Positions 9,647 through 17,805 are shown, numbered from the stretch's first letter. The stretch is DNA of 42,945 nt from CG2-30-40-21 sp043806395 (GCA_043806395.1 JAZDHC010000039.1:1-42945), one strand, 5' to 3'. The notes: generated by a model not told the origin, from the letters alone. A program made the numbers and translations.

Positions 9647-10354
9647 TTATTCTTCCACTATCTTCTTAGCTACTCTTGCATCAATTTTTATGCCTGGCCC
9701 CATAGTGGTTGAAATATCTATACCACGGACATATTGCCCCTTAACTGTTTGTGGTTTTGCCTTAAGGATAGCCATAAAGAAAGCCTTAAAGTTGTCATGA
9801 AGTTTATCCATAGCAAAGGAAACCTTTCCAATGGATGAATGAACTATACCAAAGCTATCACACCTGAATTCTACCTTTCCATTTCTTACTTCATTGACAG
9901 CCTTTGCTATATCCATGGTTACAGTACCTGATTTAGGATTTGGCATTAATCCACGGGGTCCAAGAACCTTGCCTAATTGTCCAACATCCTTCATCATATC
10001 AGGGGTAGCAATAGAAACATCAAAATCTAAAAAGCCTTCCTTTATCTTATCAATCAAATCCTTTTCCCCAACGATGTCAGCCCCTGCCTGTTCTGCTTCA
10101 AGAGCCTTTTCACCCTTAGCAAAAACAGCAATCCTTATCTTTTTTCCAGTACCATGCGGAAGCACCACCGTACTTCGCACCTGTTGGTCCGCATGCTTTG
10201 GATTTACCCCAAGCTTTATGGATACATCAACACTCTCATCAAACTTTACAAATGATGTTGCCTTTGCCAATTCAAGTGCTTCATCAACCTCATACGACTT
10301 GGTTTTATCAATCAAACCCATTGCTTGACCAAATTTCTTACTTATCTTAGACAT
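9647..10354 (-). CDS. rplA: 50S ribosomal protein L1
   Basis: Large-subunit L1 stalk protein, 235 residues, usual length. Conserved segments include VNPKHADQQVR, LPHGTGK, GPRGLMPNPKSGTVT and a C-terminal TMGPGIKID. The frame begins at a GTG at 10363, but the ATG at 10354 is preferred because AGAAGG lies 8 nt upstream. L1 proteins of many bacteria repress their own operon by binding mRNA. A hairpin-forming repeat sits just upstream (10391-10463), between rplK and rplA. Confidence 0.98.
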   Translation of the reverse strand: MSKISKKFGQAMGLIDKTKSYEVDEALELAKATSFVKFDESVDVSIKLGVNPKHADQQVRSTVVLPHGTGKKIRIAVFAKGEKALEAEQAGADIVGEKDLIDKIKEGFLDFDVSIATPDMMKDVGQLGKVLGPRGLMPNPKSGTVTMDIAKAVNEVRNGKVEFRCDSFGIVHSSIGKVSFAMDKLHDNFKAFFMAILKAKPQTVKGQYVRGIDISTTMGPGIKIDARVAKKIVEE

Positions 10355-10390
10355 AACATTCACCTTCTTTTAGGAACATATAAAAGGCAA

Positions 10391-10463
10391 TTAGACTGTA
10401 GACTGTCAGGCTGTAGGTAAAGACGAATAACCTATAGCCTATAGCCTATAGCCTATAGCCTAA
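10391..10463. repeat. Hairpin repeat with CCTATAG heptamers between rplK and rplA
   Basis: The left arm starts TTAGACTGTAG; the right arm ends GCCTATAGCCTAAAT. The right arm contains four perfect tandem copies of the 7-mer CCTATAG at 10431-10458. It belongs to the same family as the elements at 12153, 13428, 13815, 37833 and 39341, which share GGCTGTAGG/CCTACAGCC arms. In the operon mRNA it would form an imperfect hairpin just before the rplA ribosome-binding site. Confidence 0.75.
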
Positions 10464-10464
10464 A

Positions 10465-10896
10465 TCAATACACCACATCAATCCCCATGCTTCTGGCAGT
10501 ACCTATAATTTGTCTTGTAGCTGCTTCAACATCATTTGCATTAAGATCTGGCATTTTTGTTTTTGCTATTTCTCGAACCTTATCAATTGCTATCTTAGCC
10601 ACTTTTTGCTTATTTGGCACACTAGAACCCTTTGCCACACCAACTGCTTTAGCCAGTAGAACAGCAGCAGGCGGAGTTTTGAGAATAAAGGTATATGATC
10701 TATCATCATATACCGTAATCACTACCGGCAGAATCAACCCTTCCTGATTTGCTGTTTTAGCATTAAAAGCCTTGCAGAACTCCATGATATTGACCCCTGC
10801 CTGTCCTAAAGCAGGACCAACAGGTGGAGCCGGATTTGCTCTGGCACCAGGGATTTGCAATTTTATTATCTTTTTAATATTCTTTTTCTTTGCCAT
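10465..10896 (-). CDS. rplK: 50S ribosomal protein L11
   Basis: Protein of the GTPase-associated centre of the large subunit, binding 23S rRNA with L10/L12; 143 residues, usual length. The N-terminal domain has the proline-rich PAPPVGPALGQAGVNI, and the C-terminal RNA-binding domain has KTPPAAVLLAKA and a typical end, RSMGIDV. It starts 17 bp after the nusG stop, with AAGGATGGG upstream of the ATG. Confidence 0.99.
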   Translation of the reverse strand: MAKKKNIKKIIKLQIPGARANPAPPVGPALGQAGVNIMEFCKAFNAKTANQEGLILPVVITVYDDRSYTFILKTPPAAVLLAKAVGVAKGSSVPNKQKVAKIAIDKVREIAKTKMPDLNANDVEAATRQIIGTARSMGIDVVY

Positions 10897-10913
10897 TTTC
10901 CCATCCTTTAGAA

Positions 10914-11438
10914 TTACACCTTTTCTACTTGATAAAATTCAACCTCAACAGGGGTAGCCCTACCAAGGATATTCATCATTATCCGCAATTTTGCATGTTT
11001 TGCGTCTATCTCACCCACTGTCCCAATAAAGTCCTTAAATGGACCATCAATTATCCTGACTGGCTCATCTTTCTGGAATTGTATACGAGGTTTGAGCCTT
11101 GGAGCACCAGCAGAAATCTGTTTCAAGATAGCATCTACCTCTGCCTGAGCCAAGGGGTAAGGTTTGTTTTTGTCACCCACAAACCCAAAAATTCCTGGTG
11201 TATGCTTAATCACATACCATGTATCATCTGACATCTCCATCTCTATCAGTATATAACCAGGAAAAAATTTCTTGGCTACAGTTTTCTTTTTCCCACCCTT
11301 TACCTCTGTAACTTCTATGGTAGGAATAACTATCTGAGAGACCTTGTCAGATAAATTCATAGCTTCAAGCCTATTTTCCAGATTAAGCTTTACCTTATTT
11401 TCATATCCTGAATATGTATGAATTACATACCATTCCAT
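10914..11438 (-). CDS. nusG: Transcription termination/antitermination protein NusG
   Basis: Elongation factor that binds the RNA polymerase clamp; 174 residues from the chosen ATG. It has an N-terminal NGN domain beginning MEWYVIHTYSGYENKV, with FFPGYILIEMEMSDDTWYVI, and a C-terminal KOW domain (EPVRIIDGPFKDFIGTVGEI). The frame could open at a TTG at 11453, which would overlap secE by 11 nt. The ATG at 11438 is preferred because GGAAG, inside the last codons of secE, lies about 7 nt upstream. The secE stop ends 4 nt before this ATG, so the two genes are probably translationally coupled. Confidence 0.98.
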   Translation of the reverse strand: MEWYVIHTYSGYENKVKLNLENRLEAMNLSDKVSQIVIPTIEVTEVKGGKKKTVAKKFFPGYILIEMEMSDDTWYVIKHTPGIFGFVGDKNKPYPLAQAEVDAILKQISAGAPRLKPRIQFQKDEPVRIIDGPFKDFIGTVGEIDAKHAKLRIMMNILGRATPVEVEFYQVEKV

Positions 11439-11442
11439 ATTT

Positions 11443-11664
11443 TTATCTTCCAATTACAAAATTTAATAAAGCAATAAAAACCCAGTCAACGAGTCCAATA
11501 TAGGTAGTAATTATTGCTACACAAACGATTACTACCCCTGTTGCTCCCAGAATAACCTTTTTTGTAGGCCAAGAAACTTTGCCATTTTTAGGAGAAACTT
11601 CGACCCAAACTTCTCTTAAAAATTTTTTGGCTTTATTATGAATTTCTATTATTTGCTGTTTCAT
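11443..11664 (-). CDS. secE: Preprotein translocase subunit SecE
   Basis: Small essential subunit of the SecYEG channel, 73 residues. It is the short single-span form: an amphipathic N-terminal helix (KKFLREVWVEV), the conserved turn KVSWPTKKV, and one C-terminal membrane helix (about residues 38-68). It stands directly before nusG, the standard order. A 140-bp MITE-like element separates it from tRNA-Trp upstream, so the transcript reads through that element. Confidence 0.97.
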   Translation of the reverse strand: MKQQIIEIHNKAKKFLREVWVEVSPKNGKVSWPTKKVILGATGVVIVCVAIITTYIGLVDWVFIALLNFVIGR

Positions 11665-11713
11665 CTTTTTCCTACGCTTCCAGAGACTTTATACACTAAC
11701 ACCTTAGACTATC

Positions 11714-11853
11714 GGACACCTCTAAAAACTCACTGAAGCCACGCTGGCGATGTTGCAAAGCTGCTCAAAATGCTCATTTACCACATGTAAACTGCGCTTT
11801 TTCGCATCTTTGCGCCTTGCCATCATCACTTGATTGAGCTTTTAGAGGTGCCC
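11714..11853. mobile_element. 140-bp MITE-like element with TATC duplication
   Basis: Terminal inverted repeats of 18 bp match at 16 positions: the left end is GGACACCTCTAAAAACTC and the right end, read in reverse, is GGGCACCTCTAAAAGCTC. The element is flanked on both sides by TATC (11710-11713 and 11854-11857), a 4-bp target-site duplication. It contains no reading frame of note. It lies inside the rpmG-tRNA-Trp-secE-nusG transcription unit. The ends resemble those of IS5-type elements, but that family assignment is tentative. Confidence 0.75.
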
Positions 11854-11905
11854 TATCCTGAGTATATCAAGGAAGAAACTGAAGGCGAACAAATTACATA
11901 ATTAC

Positions 11906-11981
11906 TGGCAGGCCCGACAGGACTCGAACCTGCAACCCTCGGTTTTGGAGACCGATGCTCTACCAATTGAGCCACAGGCCT
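11906..11981 (-). tRNA. trnW: tRNA-Trp (anticodon CCA)
   Basis: A 76-nt cloverleaf is readable on the minus strand: acceptor stem AGGCCTG with CGGGCCT, D arm GCTC...GAGC, anticodon loop CTCCAAA with CCA, variable loop GGGTT, T arm GCAGG-TTCGAGT-CCTGT, discriminator G and an encoded CCA end. It sits between rpmG and secE, a frequent arrangement in bacteria. Its first two bases are also the last two bases of the rpmG stop codon. Confidence 0.98.
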
Positions 11982-12120
11982 ACTTTGTTTCTTTATGAAC
12001 AGTATGTGCCTGACAAAATGGACAGTACTTCTTTAATTCCATTTTTGCAGTCTGTTTCTTTTTATTTCTTGTTGTATTATAATTTCGTCTCTTACAGTCT
12101 GAACATGCAAGAATAACCAT
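11980..12120 (-). CDS. rpmG: 50S ribosomal protein L33
   Basis: Small zinc-binding protein of the large subunit, 46 residues, beginning MVILACSDCKRRNYNTTRNK and ending KKYCPFCQAHTVHKETK. Two Cys pairs (CSDC, CPFC) give the four-cysteine zinc form. The stop codon TAG overlaps tRNA-Trp by 2 nt, so releasing the tRNA 5' end must cut the mRNA within the stop codon. It is the first gene after the promoter at 12308-12336. Confidence 0.95.
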   Translation of the reverse strand: MVILACSDCKRRNYNTTRNKKKQTAKMELKKYCPFCQAHTVHKETK

Positions 12121-12152
12121 TTCTCTTGACAATTTTATCCCTCACTTAAATA

Positions 12153-12296
12153 TTACTACTTAGGTATATAGACTGTAGGTGTTTAGGTTGTAGGGTAAAG
12201 AAACAGAAACAGAAACACGGAATTATTAATGCAACACATCTGAAAAACTAACAGCCTACAGCCTAATTGTCTACAGCCTAACTACCTGAGTAGTTA
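12153..12296. repeat. Family-A hairpin element in the rpmG leader
   Basis: Imperfect inverted repeat with arms ending in ACTACTTAGGTA (left) and TACCTGAGTAGTTACG (right), each with GGCTGTAG-like heptamers. The centre holds AGAAACACGGAATTATT, shared with the elements at 13815-13936 and 22341-22395. It begins within a few bases of the predicted transcription start of the rpmG promoter and fills most of the 5' leader. Confidence 0.75.
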
Positions 12297-12307
12297 CGAA
12301 AGATCAT

Positions 12308-12336
12308 AGTATATCATGAAATTCATACGATGTCAA
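12308..12336 (-). promoter_or_regulatory. Promoter of the rpmG-trnW-secE-nusG operon
   Basis: On the minus strand a perfect TTGACA (12331-12336) is followed by a 17-bp spacer and TATACT (12308-12313). Transcription would start near 12301 and run about 180 nt, through the hairpin element at 12153-12296, before rpmG. Confidence 0.8.
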
Positions 12337-12376
12337 GATATATTTTGCAACCCTTCAGCATTTTATATCAAATGCA

Positions 12377-13099
12377 CTACATCTCTGTTAATCTAATCTT
12401 TCCCCAAACACCCATCTTATCATCTTTAATAATCACAACACCCAAAACACCATCAATTTCTTGTACACGACTTAATCCTTCAGGGATATCTGCATGTGTT
12501 TGAATAATATTGCCTATTTTTGTGGCTACAGCATCAGCCAATGGGGTAGATTCAGATACGACTACACAGGCATCAGCCTTTCCAAAACTGATAGAATGAC
12601 CAACCGTACCTGAGGATGTACAAACACCCCATCTGCCTGGTTCAAGTAAAATCGCCATCCTTCCAGAAAGCACGGATGAACCAGCTAATATCCCAATCTT
12701 TCTTGATATGCTTGTATTCAGAAAGATATCCCCACCATTTTCAACAATGATGTCCTCAGAAAAGGCTAATAAATCCATTCCTACAGCATCAGCAACAACC
12801 CCGGCTACAGCAGCCATGGGACCAACCCCTGCCATTGCTGAGGCATCACTCATTTGACGAATAATCAATGGTGCTTTCCCTGAAACCAGATATGGAGAAA
12901 AGGTATGACCAAATTCAGGACACTGTTGGATATATCTTTTAATGGTTAAATAATGCCTTTTCAGAGAATCATATGCCTGTTTTTCAAGCATGGTTCTGGC
13001 TGAAATAAAAAGATCACTCTCAAAATAAACTACCCTGAAACTAATTAATGAGGTGTCTTTTCTTAAAAAATCCTGACGGTACTTCCTCTCCTCATACAC
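12377..13099 (-). CDS. UPF0280 family protein (ApbE-superfamily-like)
   Basis: About 240 residues. The sequence matches the UPF0280/COG2122 family, distantly related to ApbE FAD:protein FMN transferases. Family marks are the N-terminal ERKYRQDF, FRVVYFESDL, then PMAAVAGVVADAVG (about 94-107), the glycine-rich VENGGDIFLN and the late TSSGTVGHSISFGKADA. The molecular function of the family is not settled as far as I know. The start is GTG at 13099; its ribosome-binding site is weak. A strong promoter sits about 70 bp upstream (13171-13199). The gene stands alone, with the repeat-filled gap of about 870 bp upstream. Confidence 0.85.
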   Translation of the reverse strand: MYEERKYRQDFLRKDTSLISFRVVYFESDLFISARTMLEKQAYDSLKRHYLTIKRYIQQCPEFGHTFSPYLVSGKAPLIIRQMSDASAMAGVGPMAAVAGVVADAVGMDLLAFSEDIIVENGGDIFLNTSISRKIGILAGSSVLSGRMAILLEPGRWGVCTSSGTVGHSISFGKADACVVVSESTPLADAVATKIGNIIQTHADIPEGLSRVQEIDGVLGVVIIKDDKMGVWGKIRLTEM

Positions 13100-13170
13100 T
13101 TACATTTCACCGGTATTATATTTGATGAAAAAAATAACCTCATTTTCCGTAAGAAAAGAAGTCGATATTA

Positions 13171-13199
13171 ATCATATCATACTATCTTGCTTTTGTCAA
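13171..13199 (-). promoter_or_regulatory. Promoter of the UPF0280 gene
   Basis: TTGACA (13194-13199), a 17-bp spacer and TATGAT (13171-13176) on the minus strand. The predicted start lies near 13164, giving a leader of about 65 nt. Confidence 0.75.
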
Positions 13200-13427
13200 G
13201 CATTTTTTTACAAAAACTTCTGAATCCGTCGACAGGCTGTTACGGAATAGGAATTTGGCATGAAATACATACAATATGTTGTTCGTATTCTGTAGGGACA
13301 TCCCCTTGTGGGTGTCCGGTTACTTCAACCTTTTGCAACCATTCGTTGCATTTTACGGATAGGGACAAGCCCTGTCCCTACGACAATAATAAATCATTGA
13401 TATGAATGTCAATAGGTAGTAACTTGG

Positions 13428-13572
13428 GTTAACTACTTAGGTTGCGTTATGTTACGCAACCTAAAGCTTACAGCTATCAAGTAAACACCAGATAACTGAG
13501 GCATTATCTAACATTCTTTGCTCTTCTCCCTACAGTCTAAATGCCTACAGCCTATCTACCTGATCAGTTACG
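13428..13572. repeat. Family-A hairpin element
   Basis: The left end is GTTAACTACTTAGGTTGCG; the right end is GCCTACAGCCTATCTACC followed by TGATCAGTTACG. An inner palindrome, TAGGTTGCG...CGCAACCTA, sits in the left arm. The boundaries match the elements at 12153-12296 and 13815-13936, but the interior differs. Confidence 0.65.
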
Positions 13573-13788
13573 ATTATATCATAAATAATTCAAAAGTCAG
13601 CAGAAAATTCAATTTTACCACATTTTATTCTTGGAGAGTGTTACAATGTTGTGGTTTTTTAGGCATAAGAGGCAGCTCAGAATTATCATATACACATAAC
13701 ACAAACCAATAATATTACACTTGCTACTGGCTAACAAGCATGTAATCAATTGATGACTGGCTGATTACATCTTGAGGGTAAATTCTAT

Positions 13789-13817
13789 TTGACTTTAATT
13801 GTAAATTATGTTAAACT
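13789..13817 (+). promoter_or_regulatory. Promoter of the cation efflux gene
   Basis: TTGACT (13789-13794), a 17-bp spacer and TAAACT (13812-13817). The end of the -10 box overlaps the left arm of the hairpin element that begins at 13815, so the mRNA would begin with that hairpin. Confidence 0.6.
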
Positions 13818-13936
13818 ACTCAGGTGTTTAGACTGAAGGCTGTTAAACTGTAGGGTAAAGAAGCAGAAACAGGAGAATTATTGATGTAGTTCGCGTCTTT
13901 CAAACTAACAGCCTTCAGCCTAAACACCTGAGTAGT
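13815..13936. repeat. Family-A hairpin element in the cation efflux leader
   Basis: Arms 13815-13845 and 13906-13936 are 31 bp long and match at 30 positions (ACTACTCAGGTG...AAGGCTGTTA). The 60-bp centre contains AAGAAGCAGAAAC. It is the cleanest copy of the family and defines its ends. It lies between the promoter and the ribosome-binding site GGAGG of the transporter gene. Confidence 0.85.
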
Positions 13937-13970
13937 TACGATATAATATCCTCCTGGAGGGCTAAAAGCG

Positions 13971-14930
13971 ATGTCTGAGCAAAAGCAAAAGACTACAGTC
14001 ATTATCTTTTCTGTGGTTTCTAACAGCATTCTGGTGATATTGAAACTATTGGTTGGTTGGCTAACCGGATCCATCTCTATTCTTTCCGAATCCGTTCATT
14101 CAGGAATCGATTTGCTGGCTGCTCTAATTGCTTTTTTTGCAGTGAGAAATTCTGGGAAACCTGCGGATGAAAAACATCCATTCGGACACGATAAGATTGA
14201 AAATATTTCAGGGTTTGTAGAAGCTATGCTTATCTTCATGGCAGCAGGATGGATTATTTATGAAGCCGTTAAAAAATTAATCAATCCTGCACCATTGGAG
14301 GCATTGGTCTGGGGTATGGCAGTGATGCTGTTCTCATCGGTGATAAATATCATTGTTTCGAAACGGCTCTTTAAGATTGGTCGTAAAACCGAGTCCATGG
14401 CGATTCAGGCAGATGCCTGTCATTTGCAGATGGATGTCTGGACTTCCATAGGGGTAATGACTGGGTTAGGACTCATCTGGGTAAGTGAGACTCTTTGGAA
14501 AGGTATGCATTTTCATTGGATTGACCCAATAGCTGCAATCGTAGTCGCTGTATTAATTATTAAGGCTGCCTATGACTTGACCCATCAATCAATTCATGAT
14601 CTGTTAGACAGCAGCCTGACAGCTGATGAGATCGAACACATTCGTATCAATATCATGGCGTATTGCCCCCAGATCCATGGTTTTCATCGACTCCGCACAC
14701 GAAAAGCAGGGAAGAATCGTTTTATAGAATTTCACTTGAAGGTAAAAAGCGATATGACGGTTGAGAAATCCCACCACTTAACAACTATAATTACTGAAAA
14801 AATTCAAGAACAAATACCATGTGCAAATGTCAATATTCACATTGAACCATGCAGACAGGAATATTGTAGTGATATCTGCATAAAAGGCTGCTTACTGACC
14901 CCGGAAAAGCGGGATAAAAAACATCTTTAG
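13971..14930 (+). CDS. Cation diffusion facilitator family transporter
   Basis: Divalent metal/proton antiporter of the inner membrane, 319 residues. An N-terminal six-helix membrane domain (about 8-215) is followed by a cytoplasmic ferredoxin-like domain (about 215-300). Transport-site residues are visible: H43 and D47 in helix 2 (SVHSGID) and H151 and D155 in helix 5 (HLQMD), an HD-HD site rather than the DD-HD site of E. coli YiiP. FGHDKIE after helix 2 is a family mark. The C-terminal tail has four Cys (CRQEYC, DIC, KGC), an unusual addition that could bind metal. GGAGG lies 10 nt before the ATG. mqnA follows after 24 bp, so the two are probably cotranscribed. The metal is unknown; zinc, iron or cadmium are possible. 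Confidence 0.93.
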   Translation: MSEQKQKTTVIIFSVVSNSILVILKLLVGWLTGSISILSESVHSGIDLLAALIAFFAVRNSGKPADEKHPFGHDKIENISGFVEAMLIFMAAGWIIYEAVKKLINPAPLEALVWGMAVMLFSSVINIIVSKRLFKIGRKTESMAIQADACHLQMDVWTSIGVMTGLGLIWVSETLWKGMHFHWIDPIAAIVVAVLIIKAAYDLTHQSIHDLLDSSLTADEIEHIRINIMAYCPQIHGFHRLRTRKAGKNRFIEFHLKVKSDMTVEKSHHLTTIITEKIQEQIPCANVNIHIEPCRQEYCSDICIKGCLLTPEKRDKKHL

Positions 14931-14954
14931 AAAACTCCTTCATAGAGAGGTACA

Positions 14955-15755
14955 ATGTCAACACGGCTTGGTTATTTAAGTTTTATCAATTGTCTGCCAG
15001 TGTATTATGGGATATTAGAGGGAAAAGTAAACATTGATGCACAGATAATCCCTGGGTTTCCAAACCAGTTAAATGCCTGGCTTGCTGCCGGAAATCTGGA
15101 CATAAGTCCTATTTCCTCTATTGAATATGCCCGGCACCATGATGAATATCTGCTGTTATCGGACATCTGCTTAAACTCTGAGGGTCCGGTCAAAAGTGTT
15201 ATTCTGGTAAGCAAATTTCCCATAGAAATGTTGGAAGGTAAATCTATTGCCCTGCCAACAACCAGTGCCACATCCCAAGTATTACTCAAGATACTTTTGT
15301 CCCATCTGAATGTTACCTATAAGGTGAAAGAACCATTCATTACTTCCATGCTTTCTGATTCAGATGCTGCCCTTTTGATTGGTGATGATGCCTTGCGAAT
15401 TGAGAAAACAAATGATTTATTTTTGTATGATCTGGCAGAATTATGGCAGAAACAAACAGGCTTTCCAGTTGTCTTTGCTGTGTGGGCAGTTAGAAAAGAT
15501 TATGCCAATCAATATCCTGAAAAAATTAGTGATATTGCTAATTCATTAAGAAAATCCTTAGATTATGGGCTATTTAATATTGATAAGATTATCGATGGGG
15601 TGTTGCCAGGGTTTCCAGGGGTAGACCTTCGGGATTATTTCAGTCTTTTGAGGTATGAATTTAATGCAAGGGCAAGGGAAGGGTTATTAGTATATTATGA
15701 TCATGCCTTCAGGATGGGGTTGTGTGAAAGGTGTGAGGAATTGGTATTTGCATAG
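14955..15755 (+). CDS. mqnA: Chorismate dehydratase MqnA
   Basis: First enzyme of the futalosine pathway to menaquinone: converts chorismate to 3-enolpyruvylbenzoate. 266 residues, in the range of the family, with the fold of periplasmic binding proteins but no signal peptide. Family marks are GYLSFINCLPVYYG at the N-terminus, LDISPISSIEYA (about 48-60), GPVKSVILVS and LIGDDAL. It is placed 24 bp after the transporter gene. No other menaquinone gene (mqnB, C, D) is in the window. A strong hairpin about 40 bp downstream may end the transcript. Confidence 0.92.
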   Translation: MSTRLGYLSFINCLPVYYGILEGKVNIDAQIIPGFPNQLNAWLAAGNLDISPISSIEYARHHDEYLLLSDICLNSEGPVKSVILVSKFPIEMLEGKSIALPTTSATSQVLLKILLSHLNVTYKVKEPFITSMLSDSDAALLIGDDALRIEKTNDLFLYDLAELWQKQTGFPVVFAVWAVRKDYANQYPEKISDIANSLRKSLDYGLFNIDKIIDGVLPGFPGVDLRDYFSLLRYEFNARAREGLLVYYDHAFRMGLCERCEELVFA

Positions 15756-15795
15756 GTTATCAGGGAAAGATTTGCCATGTGACAGAAATTCCACC

Positions 15796-15821
15796 CCTTA
15801 CCCCCGCCAGCGGGGGTAAGG
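15796..15821. terminator. GC-rich hairpin between convergent mqnA and TPR gene
   Basis: An 11-bp perfect stem (CCTTACCCCCG with CGGGGGTAAGG) and a CCAG loop lie 40 bp after mqnA and 29 bp after the convergent TPR gene. It could stop or stabilise both transcripts, but there is no clear T-run on either side. The sequence also belongs to the dispersed C-run/G-run repeat type. Confidence 0.55.
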
Positions 15822-15849
15822 AATCACCTGCTGGCGTAAAATAGTACAT

Positions 15850-17805
15850 TTATTTCGTAAGTTTCTTTATCCTTGCCTCTGCCTTTTTAGCATACTGATT
15901 TTCTGCAAAGTCCTTTAGAACTAATTGATAGATCTCAATTGCTTTATTTGAGTTATTTAGATTATCTTCCTGCAATTGCCCAGCACGATACAGTATTTCA
16001 GCTGCGTGAGAATCCTTTGGATATTTCTGATAAAGCTGAAAATAGCTATCTGCAGCCTGTTCATAATCACTTATCTTCTCATAGCATTCTCCTATGGTAA
16101 TAAGGGCTGATGGGGACAGGGGACTTTGAGGATATTCCTTAACTATCCTGTTGTATACAGAAATAACCTGCTCATATCGCTTAAGTTGTTCAAATATCTT
16201 GCCCAGTTCAAATAGTGCTGCAGGGGACTGTTCACTCTTGGAATATGCAGCAACTATTGTTTCATAGGCTTTAATGGCTTTATCATTATCCTTTAATTTA
16301 TCAGCCCAAATTCTGGCACTTTCTAATAGATATTTTGGGGCATTGGCATCATCTGGAAACCTTGCAACACCATCTTGATAAAAAGAAGCTGCATTAGGAT
16401 AATCTTTAACTATATCAAATATCCTTCCAATCTCAAAATATACCTGAGCAATTTGAGGTATATTTGGATATAAATAGATAACCTTTATATAGGCAGCTAT
16501 TGCCAGATACTCTTGTTGTTTCACCTTAAGAAGATTTTGAGCCTTTGTCTGATATGCATCAAAAGCCATTGGGGAATATGAATAACACCTCAAAAACTCA
16601 TCAAGCTCATGGTCAAGACAAGAATAGAGGGATGCATCTATAACAGGAAAAAGTTGTTTGATATAATTAAGCCACCTTTCTTCCTTTTTCTCACCCCCAA
16701 CTGAAATAGCTAATATTTTTTGAGAAAATTCCTTATCAATCTTTTTTAACTTTTCCAGATCCCTGATTCGACCTTTTCCTTTAGAGACAAAGGAACCATC
16801 AGGCCAGATACAAATCAATTTGGCATATGCAATTGCAGCCTCGTCAAACCTTTTTTCTTCTTCATATAATTGACCCACAAGATATTGAATCTCATCACTT
16901 TTTTCTAATTCCAGACAATTTGTGACATACATCGAAAGTTCCATGAGACAATAGGTACTTATCCCTTTTAATTTCATAGAATTGAGCCTTTTTACATAAT
17001 CTATATATTTTTGATTCTGCTCCTTTTTAATCTCTTCTGGCACGATCCCCTGTTTTAACTGGTTTAATTTCATCATTAATTGATTATTAAGAACAACCAT
17101 TTCTTCCTTTTTCTTATTTGTTTCTTGAATTGATTGCTCTAATGAATTCTTTTCCTTATCCAATTTTTCCTTCAAGGCAGTTGCTTGTGCCTCATCTGCC
17201 TTATATTTTTCAAGAACAACAGTTGTTTCCTTCATCTGATTTTCAAGTGTGGTTAACTGTCCCTTGACATTAGTTATGGTATTTTCTCTCTCTTTTAGGC
17301 TTGTCTTCAGGCTATCTATCTCGGCTTGTAATTTTACCTGCTGAGATTGTAAATCCTTTTGCCCAGTTGCAGATTGATCCTTTTCTTTGCTAAGCCCTTC
17401 TTTAAGGCTAACAATTTCAGCACTTTTATCCTTTAAGCCTTGAATCTTTTCTTTTAATTGTGTCTGCATATTTATGCCTTCATCCATTGCATCCTGAAGT
17501 TGTTTCTTAATTCCATCTATTTCTTTTTTTGCATTCTGCTGAATTTTAGCCTTTTCGTCCTCTTTTTGGTTAATACTTGTTGTTAATTGCTTAATATTCT
17601 CGGCATTTTTATCCCGTTCTACTACACAAGCATTATATTCCTTTGATAAAACATCCTTCTGGTCACTTATTTTTTTTAGCTTAACCTGAGATAGATTAAG
17701 CTCTGCCTGCAACTCATCAATACTCTTTTCATCCTCTGCCCCTGCCCATGAAGATGAAAACATACCAAAAAACATAACTAATACCAATAACCTGATCTTA
17801 ATCAT
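15850..17805 (-). CDS. Exported coiled-coil and tetratricopeptide-repeat protein
   Basis: About 651 residues from the chosen ATG. Residues 1-23 form a signal peptide (IRLLVLVMFFGMFSSSWAGA). Residues 25 to about 270 form a long Lys/Glu-rich coiled coil. The C-terminal half holds about eight TPR-like helix pairs, with recurring Y..A...Y..V...YP patterns. This layout resembles YbgF/BamD-like envelope scaffold proteins, but I recognise no specific family. The ATG at 17805 is chosen over an upstream start because AGGAGG lies 7 nt before it and because the promoter at 17849-17877 would exclude the longer form. It is probably periplasmic and binds proteins. Confidence 0.8.
   Translation of the reverse strand: MIKIRLLVLVMFFGMFSSSWAGAEDEKSIDELQAELNLSQVKLKKISDQKDVLSKEYNACVVERDKNAENIKQLTTSINQKEDEKAKIQQNAKKEIDGIKKQLQDAMDEGINMQTQLKEKIQGLKDKSAEIVSLKEGLSKEKDQSATGQKDLQSQQVKLQAEIDSLKTSLKERENTITNVKGQLTTLENQMKETTVVLEKYKADEAQATALKEKLDKEKNSLEQSIQETNKKKEEMVVLNNQLMMKLNQLKQGIVPEEIKKEQNQKYIDYVKRLNSMKLKGISTYCLMELSMYVTNCLELEKSDEIQYLVGQLYEEEKRFDEAAIAYAKLICIWPDGSFVSKGKGRIRDLEKLKKIDKEFSQKILAISVGGEKKEERWLNYIKQLFPVIDASLYSCLDHELDEFLRCYSYSPMAFDAYQTKAQNLLKVKQQEYLAIAAYIKVIYLYPNIPQIAQVYFEIGRIFDIVKDYPNAASFYQDGVARFPDDANAPKYLLESARIWADKLKDNDKAIKAYETIVAAYSKSEQSPAALFELGKIFEQLKRYEQVISVYNRIVKEYPQSPLSPSALITIGECYEKISDYEQAADSYFQLYQKYPKDSHAAEILYRAGQLQEDNLNNSNKAIEIYQLVLKDFAENQYAKKAEARIKKLTK

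Larger units (their letters stand above)
13100..13970. other. Repeat-filled region without genes
   Basis: About 870 bp between the divergent UPF0280 gene and the cation transporter gene. It holds the UPF0280 promoter, a hairpin repeat at about 13290-13322 (GGACATCCCC...GGGTGTCC), another at about 13353-13379 (AGGGACA...TGTCCCT), a family-A element at 13428-13572, the transporter promoter at 13789-13817 and a second family-A element at 13815-13936. Short open frames here have no coding character. Confidence 0.7.
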
